A DNA stretch of 64,000 nt from JAFDZW01 sp964404255 (GTDB lineage: Bacteria > Bacteroidota > Ignavibacteria > Palsa-1295): NCBI GenBank assembly GCA_964404255.1, contig CAYOJJ010000008.1, forward strand, positions 1 through 64,000. Direction: 5' to 3'. Shown here in pieces: positions 58,356 to 64,000 of the stretch. The position numbers were made by a program, and so were the translations under genes. Each line of letters begins with the position of its first letter. The first letter of the stretch is position 1. Under the pieces are notes generated by a model. It searched no databases. It was not told the origin of the DNA and worked only from the letters and a program-made list of their open reading frames with translations.

Positions 58356-59414
58356 TTACCGTTTTGAGTATGCTTCTTTAGCCGCTGCCACAAAGGCACG
58401 GGCATTACCGGGATCGACATCGGGTGAAATGCCATGTCCGAGATTAAAAATATGTCCGGTCGGATCACCCATTTTCTCGGCGATCTCGAATACCCGGTCG
58501 CGAATCACTTCTTCGGTAGCGTATAATAGCATCGGATCGAGATTTCCCTGCAATGCAATCGAGCCATCGAACAGGCCTTTAACTTCCGATATATCGACCG
58601 TCCAATCGAGGCCGACTACGTCGCAATTGGTATTTGCAATTTCTACCAGCGATTGATTTGCACCTTTACAGAAGACAATTACCGGTGCGCGATTATGCGT
58701 CCGCTCTTTTACGGTGCGAACAATACGTGCAATATATTGCAAGGAGAAATCCTCAAAATCTTCCGGTGTAAGAATACCGGCCCAGGTATCGAATATCTGA
58801 ACGACATCCGCTCCCGCTTCGATCTGCATAATAAGATATTCGCTTACAGCATCCGCCAGTTTTAAGAGCAGACGGTGAGCATCTTCTTCTCGGGTAAAGA
58901 TCATTTGCTTTGCATGGCGGAAGTCCTTAGAGCCACTGCCCTCAACCATATAGCAGAATAGCGTCCATGGAGCACCGCTAAAGCCAATAAGCGGAACACG
59001 ACCGTTAAGCCGTTCGACAGTTAATTGGATCGCTTCCTTCACATAGGAAAGATCTCTGGTCGGATCAATCTCCTTTAATGCTTTGATCTGGCTATAGAGC
59101 CTGATAGGTTCGGGAAATTTTGGGCCGCCTTTTCCTTCTTCCATTACTAAATGCATTCCCATCGCTTCCGGTACGGTAAGAATGTCCGAGAAGATGATTG
59201 CAGCATCGACACCAACCAGATCGACCGGCTGAATGGTAACTTCCGAAGCCAGCTCCGGGGTTTTTACCATAGTTAAAAAATCATGCTTCGACCTAATCGC
59301 ACGGTATTCAGGCAAATATCTGCCTGCCTGACGCATGAACCACACTGGTGAACGTTCGATGGGTTCGCGACGGGCAGCCCGTAATAATAGGTCATTCTGT
59401 AATACTGGTTTCAT
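58356..59414 (-). CDS. hemE: Uroporphyrinogen decarboxylase
   Basis: 352 residues, normal length. Converts uroporphyrinogen III to coproporphyrinogen III by removing four acetate carboxyls. Visible: VWFMRQAGRYLPEYRAIRS (the catalytic opening), IIFSDILTVPEAMGMHL, GFSGAPWTLFCYMVEGSGS and NLGHGISPDVDPGNARAFV. It overlaps the 3' end of hemD by 23 bases. Confidence 0.97.
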   Translation of the reverse strand: MKPVLQNDLLLRAARREPIERSPVWFMRQAGRYLPEYRAIRSKHDFLTMVKTPELASEVTIQPVDLVGVDAAIIFSDILTVPEAMGMHLVMEEGKGGPKFPEPIRLYSQIKALKEIDPTRDLSYVKEAIQLTVERLNGRVPLIGFSGAPWTLFCYMVEGSGSKDFRHAKQMIFTREEDAHRLLLKLADAVSEYLIMQIEAGADVVQIFDTWAGILTPEDFEDFSLQYIARIVRTVKERTHNRAPVIVFCKGANQSLVEIANTNCDVVGLDWTVDISEVKGLFDGSIALQGNLDPMLLYATEEVIRDRVFEIAEKMGDPTGHIFNLGHGISPDVDPGNARAFVAAAKEAYSKR

Positions 59415-60216
59415 TTCGAGTATTTAAATAAGAGAGAATATCCTGGGCTAACGATTCCTGATTTGCTTTACGCGCTATTATCTCCGGCTCTCGCTGAAGC
59501 AAAATCCTGATATCCATTGCAGTAGTTTCGCCAATAGCTGCAAGAGCTGGTAACGTGTACCGTAACTGCGAATTCATTTGAACAATCGTCTTTACAAACG
59601 AATGCACTGCCGATGGAGAAAAGAATGCTACAACGGCCGGTTGTGCATCGCCACTTTCTTCAAGCAGATGAATAAGCATTGCCGCATCGTGCAGGGTTGG
59701 GCCGGTCGTCTCATATAATACCTGGTGGTCGAGATCGGCCTTGCACATTTCCAAAGCACGTTTTAAGACTACCAAACCTATCTGCGATTGCAAGAGTAAT
59801 ACTTTCTTACCTTCAAGCCCGACTGTTCGAAGCATTGTTAATAGCGCTGCCGCTCCGGCATTTTCATGGGGAAGCGGTGCGGTTATCCGGTAGCCATATT
59901 GTTCGAGCCTCGCAGCTGATTTTTCACCAACGGTAGCAAAGCCTACATTGGCGGCGATAGCATCGTGTAAACCGAGATCAGTTACCCGGGCATGGAAAAA
60001 ATCTATGGCTGTAGGACTTGCTAATACACAATATTCATATTCACTTTTGGCAAGTCGGCTCAATGCACAATCCAGATCACGAGTGTCTTTCGGGAAATCG
60101 ATTTGGATCATTGGCAATGAAATGACTTTCACATCGGCCTGAGAAAGTATTTCAGTAAAATGATTGTCTTCTTTAGTTTGGCGCTGGATCGGGCGGGTAA
60201 GGATAACTGAGGGCAT
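59392..60216 (-). CDS. hemD: Uroporphyrinogen-III synthase
   Basis: 274 residues. Closes and inverts ring D of hydroxymethylbilane. HemD is poorly conserved; support comes from position between hemC and hemE and from the pattern VILTRPIQRQTKEDNHF at the start, CVLASPTAIDFFHAR, and AFFSPSAVHSFVKTIVQM with ALAAIGETTAMDI late in the chain. Gap of 3 bases after hemC; overlap of 23 with hemE. Confidence 0.88.
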   Translation of the reverse strand: MPSVILTRPIQRQTKEDNHFTEILSQADVKVISLPMIQIDFPKDTRDLDCALSRLAKSEYEYCVLASPTAIDFFHARVTDLGLHDAIAANVGFATVGEKSAARLEQYGYRITAPLPHENAGAAALLTMLRTVGLEGKKVLLLQSQIGLVVLKRALEMCKADLDHQVLYETTGPTLHDAAMLIHLLEESGDAQPAVVAFFSPSAVHSFVKTIVQMNSQLRYTLPALAAIGETTAMDIRILLQREPEIIARKANQESLAQDILSYLNTRNETSITE

Positions 60217-60219
60217 AGG

Positions 60220-61155
60220 TTACGATTTATTCAGGGTTTCCTGTAATGAGCGAAGGATTTCAGTGCCGCCGGAATTTAGCAGATCGTCAGCCAGTGAAAG
60301 AGCGCTAATAGTTAGCGCAGAACTAGTTGTTGAAACAGTCTTTCTGATAAGTGAAGTACCATCGGTATTGGCAATGCAGGCGGAAAGTTCGATGGTATCT
60401 CCATTGATCGAAGCATACGTACCCAATGGCATCTGGCAACCGCCGCCGAGTGCATGAAGGATCAGGCGTTCGTGTTCGGCGACAAGGCGAGTATTCTTAT
60501 CATCAAGTGCCTGCAATAGACTTATCAATTCCGCATCATCTTTTCTACATTCGATCGCCAGCGCTCCTTGTCCCGGAGCAGGTAAAATATCGTCGGTAGG
60601 TATAAATGCTTTAATATGCTCGGTAAGCGATAGTCTTACTAAACCCGCTGATGCCAGCAGCATAGCATCCCATCCGTTATCGGCAAGCTTCTTGATTCGC
60701 GTGGGTACATTACCACGAATATCTATAATAGTTAGATCGCTACGTTTTGCTAATAACTGAGCTTTACGGCGCAAACTTCCTGTAGCAACCGTTGCGCCCT
60801 TGGGCAATGCTTCGATACTCTCATACTTACCGAGCAGGGCATCGCGGACATCTTCGCGCTCCGGAATAGCAGCAATGGTAAGCTCAGAGTGAATCTCGGT
60901 CGGCAGATCTTTGAGACTATGAACGGCAATATCTACTTCTTTGGCTATGAGCGCTTCTTCTAACTCTGCGGTGAATGCGCCTTTTCCGCCGATAACCGAA
61001 AGCGGTGAATCGATAATTTTATCACCGGTGGTTTTAATGATAACGATTGAGACGCTCAAAGCAGGGTAGAGTGCTTCGAGTCTACGTTTCATATAGTTAC
61101 TTTGCCAAAGGGCAAGATCGCTTCCACGCGATCCGATGATAATTTGTGATCTCAT
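60220..61155 (-). CDS. hemC: Hydroxymethylbilane synthase (porphobilinogen deaminase)
   Basis: 311 residues. Joins four porphobilinogens into hydroxymethylbilane on a dipyrromethane cofactor. Visible: GSRGSDLALWQSNYMKRRLE, the substrate Arg/Asp region VHSLKDLPTE with Asp83, TGSLRRKAQL, IRGNVPTRIKKL and the cofactor Cys240 in GGGCQMPLG. The start overlaps the hemA stop by 4 bases. Confidence 0.97.
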   Translation of the reverse strand: MRSQIIIGSRGSDLALWQSNYMKRRLEALYPALSVSIVIIKTTGDKIIDSPLSVIGGKGAFTAELEEALIAKEVDIAVHSLKDLPTEIHSELTIAAIPEREDVRDALLGKYESIEALPKGATVATGSLRRKAQLLAKRSDLTIIDIRGNVPTRIKKLADNGWDAMLLASAGLVRLSLTEHIKAFIPTDDILPAPGQGALAIECRKDDAELISLLQALDDKNTRLVAEHERLILHALGGGCQMPLGTYASINGDTIELSACIANTDGTSLIRKTVSTTSSALTISALSLADDLLNSGGTEILRSLQETLNKS

Positions 61156-62465
61156 TCGCTATCTTTTGGTATCGATGAATCCAGTGCAAACAAGGCGCGT
61201 ACCAGTTCGATACGCTCTTGCATACTGCCATTGGATGTTTCCTTTAACATCACGGTAGGGGTATGAAGTAACCGATTCATCATCTTACGGGTCATCTCAT
61301 CGAGCATTGCAAACGTCTCCGGCGAACATTTCTGCTTATGCCGCTCCAATTCTTCCTGCCGGATGCGTTCGAAGAGTTTTCGTAACTCGGCGATAGTGGG
61401 CCCGGCTTCGAGTTTGGCAAAAAGATCGACAAAACTATTAAACTCTTCGCTGATGATCGCTTTGATCTTTGGGATCTCTGCCTTACGTTTAGTGAGGTTC
61501 TGATCGACAATAGAAGAAAGATCGTCAATGTCTTTTAAAAAGACGTTCGGTAATGAGCCGATCGCCGGGTCGATATCACGAGGGACGGCAATATCGACGA
61601 TCACAAGCGGTGTCGAACGCTGTCGTTTGCCAAGCGCTTGTTCCAGTTCTTTCTTGCGTAGTACAAATTCAGGACTTGCCGTTGAACTGATAATAATATC
61701 TGTTTCCGGTATGACCGAAGCCATGTCGCTTAGCGAGAGCGCTTTGGAATACTCAAGTGATGGAAATGATTTATGAAGGCTTCGCAGCAGTATTTCTGCA
61801 TGCTCGAGCGATCGGTTGGCAACATAGACCGTGCCGATATTGCGTTCAAGCAGATAGGAGATAGAAAGCTCGGCTGTTTCTCCTGCACCGATGATAAGGG
61901 CGGTGCGATTGCGAAGATCATCATAGACTTTTCTCGCGAATTCTACGGCAGCATAGCTGATCGTTCCGGCGCCTTCGGTGATCTTTGTCTCATTGCGCAC
62001 CCGTTTGGCTACTCGGAATGCTGCCTGTGAGAGCTTCGACATGAACGGCCCGGCGCTTCCAACTTCTTCAGCCAGGCGAAAAGAGTCCTTGATCTGGGTA
62101 AATATCTGCTGATCGCCGAATACCTGTGAATCAATACCGGTCGTTACTTCAAACAAATGAAGGATGGCATCGCCATAAGTAAGCTTTGAAAATTGCTCCT
62201 GTAACTGGAGCCGTTCTGCAGCGGGGACTTCTTTGAGATCAAAGAGATGGTCGATCAATAGATCGGCATCGCTATGTTCGTTATCGACTCGGGCATAGAT
62301 CTCAGAACGGTTACAGGTCGAGATCACCAATGCTTCATCGCTAAGCTGCTCTTTGATCCGGCGCAATAAGGCCTTCGTTTCTTCGGCAGAAAGCGCGACC
62401 ATCTCGCGGTACTTGATCGGTACCGAGTGATGAGAAACTCCGACAGCTATCAACCGAGAGGGCAT
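61152..62465 (-). CDS. hemA: Glutamyl-tRNA reductase
   Basis: 437 residues. First committed step of the C5 route: reduces Glu-tRNA to glutamate 1-semialdehyde with NADPH. Catalytic Cys51 in STCNRSEIYARV, VTTGIDSQVFGDQQIFTQIK, NADPH region LIIGAGETAELSISYLLER and IVDIAVPRDIDPAIG. The C-terminal dimerisation helix follows. Start overlaps hemX by one base (TAATG), so coupled. hemL and hemB are not in this window. Confidence 0.97.
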   Translation of the reverse strand: MPSRLIAVGVSHHSVPIKYREMVALSAEETKALLRRIKEQLSDEALVISTCNRSEIYARVDNEHSDADLLIDHLFDLKEVPAAERLQLQEQFSKLTYGDAILHLFEVTTGIDSQVFGDQQIFTQIKDSFRLAEEVGSAGPFMSKLSQAAFRVAKRVRNETKITEGAGTISYAAVEFARKVYDDLRNRTALIIGAGETAELSISYLLERNIGTVYVANRSLEHAEILLRSLHKSFPSLEYSKALSLSDMASVIPETDIIISSTASPEFVLRKKELEQALGKRQRSTPLVIVDIAVPRDIDPAIGSLPNVFLKDIDDLSSIVDQNLTKRKAEIPKIKAIISEEFNSFVDLFAKLEAGPTIAELRKLFERIRQEELERHKQKCSPETFAMLDEMTRKMMNRLLHTPTVMLKETSNGSMQERIELVRALFALDSSIPKDSE

Positions 62466-63310
62466 TAGAGGAAGCGATGGTATTCGGTTACAAAACTATT
62501 AATGACCGTCATCGAAAGCAGTGTCAGGGCATAGCCGGACATCCAGAAGAGCACCAGTTTACGGCCTTCAATCCTTGCAAATTTTCGCAGCAGCAAGGTA
62601 ATCCCAAAGACTAACCAGATAAGCAAGGTCGCGATCGTCTTCGGATCGGTAAAATATTGAGAAGCTTCCGAAGCAGTAAAATTCTTTTCTATCAACAAAA
62701 AGCCGAACAAAATAGAGATACTTAGGAAGATGAATCCGACGAGCAATGCGCGTACGCCATAGCGTTCGAGCCGGGATAAACTGGGGACTTCGTTAAAGAG
62801 CGAGCCGTAATTATTTTTTTTAATAAGACGGAACAGCAACAGATATAGTGAACCGTAGATCGTTGAAAGTGTCAGGGCTGCATAACCGAATACCGATGCT
62901 GCTACGTGAATATTGAACGATGGCGCAAGAAAGATAGGATTTGGCTCGCTTGCCCCCTGACTCCATAGGCCGATCGACGAAGCCAGTTGAAATAAAAAAG
63001 AGACGCAGATCACCAGTAATCCCGTTGCACCGAAACGGGTATCCGGCCGCACTTCAACTATCAAATAGGTAGTCAGCAGTGTAAAAGCTACGAGGCTAAA
63101 TATCTCAGGCGCTGTTGTCAGCAGGCAGTGGCCTGTCGTTATAGTATAGGTGCCAATAAAAAAGGCATGGAAGATGCCGGTCACAACCGTAAGCCAGTAC
63201 ATTGTAGAAGAGAAGAGTTCTTTTTTAGTAAAGAACAATGCTCCGCACAGCACAAGCAGTCCATAGAGGATGGTTATAACCAAGAGAAAAATACCGTTTC
63301 CGGTTTGCAT
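62465..63310 (-). CDS. CcsA/HemX-family cytochrome c assembly membrane protein
   Basis: 281 residues with about eight hydrophobic helices. Family signs: a conserved His in TGHCLLTT and another in FNIHVAASVFGYAALT, and the tail TEYHRFL. Members either handle heme for cytochrome c maturation (CcsA) or modulate HemA amounts (HemX). Its place directly before hemA and the one-base overlap favour the HemX group, while the cytochrome c at the other end of the window needs a maturation system too. First gene of the hem operon; 38 bases after asd. Confidence 0.82.
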   Translation of the reverse strand: MQTGNGIFLLVITILYGLLVLCGALFFTKKELFSSTMYWLTVVTGIFHAFFIGTYTITTGHCLLTTAPEIFSLVAFTLLTTYLIVEVRPDTRFGATGLLVICVSFLFQLASSIGLWSQGASEPNPIFLAPSFNIHVAASVFGYAALTLSTIYGSLYLLLFRLIKKNNYGSLFNEVPSLSRLERYGVRALLVGFIFLSISILFGFLLIEKNFTASEASQYFTDPKTIATLLIWLVFGITLLLRKFARIEGRKLVLFWMSGYALTLLSMTVINSFVTEYHRFL

Positions 63311-63348
63311 CGATGTTAAAACACGGATCGGTACTCAATCATTTCTAC

Positions 63349-63999
63349 TCAGGACTTTATCCAGCCTTTTTCGATCATATATTCCGCGATCTGTATTGCG
63401 TCAAGAGCAGCACCTTTTCTGAGTTGATCGCCGCTTACAAAGATGTCAATTGCTTTGGGATTGCTGAGGTCATTGCGAATTCTGCCAACCAGGACATCAT
63501 CGCCACCCGACGCTTCTAATGGCATAGGAAAGTGATTAGCAGCTCTATCATCAACAAGCTTCACTCCCTTAGCTTTGGAAATAGCCTCACGGATAGATTC
63601 TAAAGAAGGACGCTCACCCTTAAATTCAATATTAATACTTTCAGAATGAGCACGCTGAACCGGTACTCGAACACAAGTGGCGGTGATAGAAATAGTATCA
63701 TCATGAAGGATCTTCTTCGATTCGTGGATGACTTTCCACTCTTCGCCATTATAGCCATGTTCGTTGATCTCAGTGTTGTGGCTAAAAAGATTATAAACGA
63801 TCTGATAGGGGAATACCGATACTGTCGGAGTTTTGCCTTCGGCAACTTCCTCTGTTTGATGCACTAATTCATCCAATGCTTTTGCACCGGCGCCACTTAC
63901 AGCCTGATAGGTCGAAACAACGATACGATTAATGGGAGCAACCAGTCTGATCGGATGCACGGCCATGAGCATAACAATGGCCGAGCAGTTTGGGACGGC
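63349..63999 (-). CDS. asd: Aspartate-semialdehyde dehydrogenase, 5' part outside window
   Basis: C-terminal ~216 residues of Asd; the frame is open to the window edge, so the gene starts beyond it. Reduces aspartyl phosphate to aspartate semialdehyde for lysine, threonine, methionine and diaminopimelate. The catalytic Cys is seen in the first visible codons (PNCSAIVML, Cys at 63985-63987). The dimer-type TYQAVSGAGAKAL and VRVPVQRAHSESI (substrate-binding Arg/His) follow, and the end FVSGDQLRKGAALDAIQIAE is standard. It precedes the hem operon by 38 bases without a terminator. Confidence 0.96.
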   Translation of the reverse strand, partial: AVPNCSAIVMLMAVHPIRLVAPINRIVVSTYQAVSGAGAKALDELVHQTEEVAEGKTPTVSVFPYQIVYNLFSHNTEINEHGYNGEEWKVIHESKKILHDDTISITATCVRVPVQRAHSESINIEFKGERPSLESIREAISKAKGVKLVDDRAANHFPMPLEASGGDDVLVGRIRNDLSNPKAIDIFVSGDQLRKGAALDAIQIAEYMIEKGWIKS

Positions 64000-64000
64000 A

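Noticed and set aside
1..64000. CRISPR array, insertion sequence, prophage or integrated element
   Set aside because: No regularly spaced repeats, transposase or integrase motifs, or attachment-like repeats beside the tRNA-Gln were seen.

Overview
The window looks like chromosomal DNA of a Gram-negative, aerobic bacterium of the Bacteroidota/Chlorobiota (FCB) group. The evidence is a type IX secretion system (T9SS) giant translocon protein SprA, two PorV/PorQ-like barrels, two secreted proteins with T9SS C-terminal sorting domains, a TonB receptor of the CarboxypepD_reg type, several lipoproteins, weak or absent Shine-Dalgarno sites, and heme synthesis from glutamate. I infer a deep lineage of the Ignavibacteria/Kapaibacteria kind rather than a classical Bacteroidia; that placement is recollection of family patterns, not a computed tree. 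I see no insertion sequence, phage, CRISPR array or rRNA. The genes are dense and mostly housekeeping or cell-envelope genes.

Layout. 1-2046: end of a diheme cytochrome c and a cupredoxin-like lipoprotein (respiratory electron transfer). 2043-5104 (minus): LptF/LptG permease, small lipoprotein, NhaA antiporter. 5105-12634: SprA, whose true N-terminus probably lies upstream of the first canonical start codon. 12639-16355: YhiN-type flavoprotein, FAH-family hydrolase, GT2 glycosyltransferase, PAP2 phosphatase. 16491-20572: PpiD/SurA-like foldase convergent with GlmS. 20637-25660: TruA, PorQ/PorV-like barrel, lipoprotein, tRNA-Gln, Prs, ribosomal protein L25, Pth. 25661-30848: a structured intergenic stretch, an isolated lipoprotein, a K+-independent H+-pumping pyrophosphatase, an outer-membrane protein and an M50 protease.

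30871-35124 (minus) is a lipopolysaccharide-type cluster: GT9, MsbA-like ABC exporter, GT9. 35179-36862 (minus) joins rpmB, rpsR, a BtuF-like binding protein without signal peptide, and an unrecognised 69-residue basic protein. 37072-39174 is a T9SS-exported IgGFc-binding-domain protein. 39226-47496 (plus) runs SDR, YqeY, CvpA, MutS2, biotin carboxylase, OsmC, TonB receptor. 47564-47659 (minus) is a 31-residue AURKAIP1/COX24-type ribosomal protein. 47740-52251 holds an unrecognised helical protein, a small barrel protein, a PorV/FadL-like barrel and a Gly/Ser/Arg-rich lipoprotein. 52437-55967 is a large T9SS cargo with cysteine-paired tandem repeats.

55959-63310 (minus) is a nearly gapless heme operon: ccsA/hemX, hemA, hemC, hemD, hemE, hemF, an unknown four-helix membrane protein, hemH. 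It follows the C-terminal part of asd at the window edge. No known protoporphyrinogen oxidase is present, and the unknown membrane protein occupies exactly that step in gene order; this is the observation I would follow first. The second is the SprA start anomaly, and the third the set of secreted proteins with unusual architecture.
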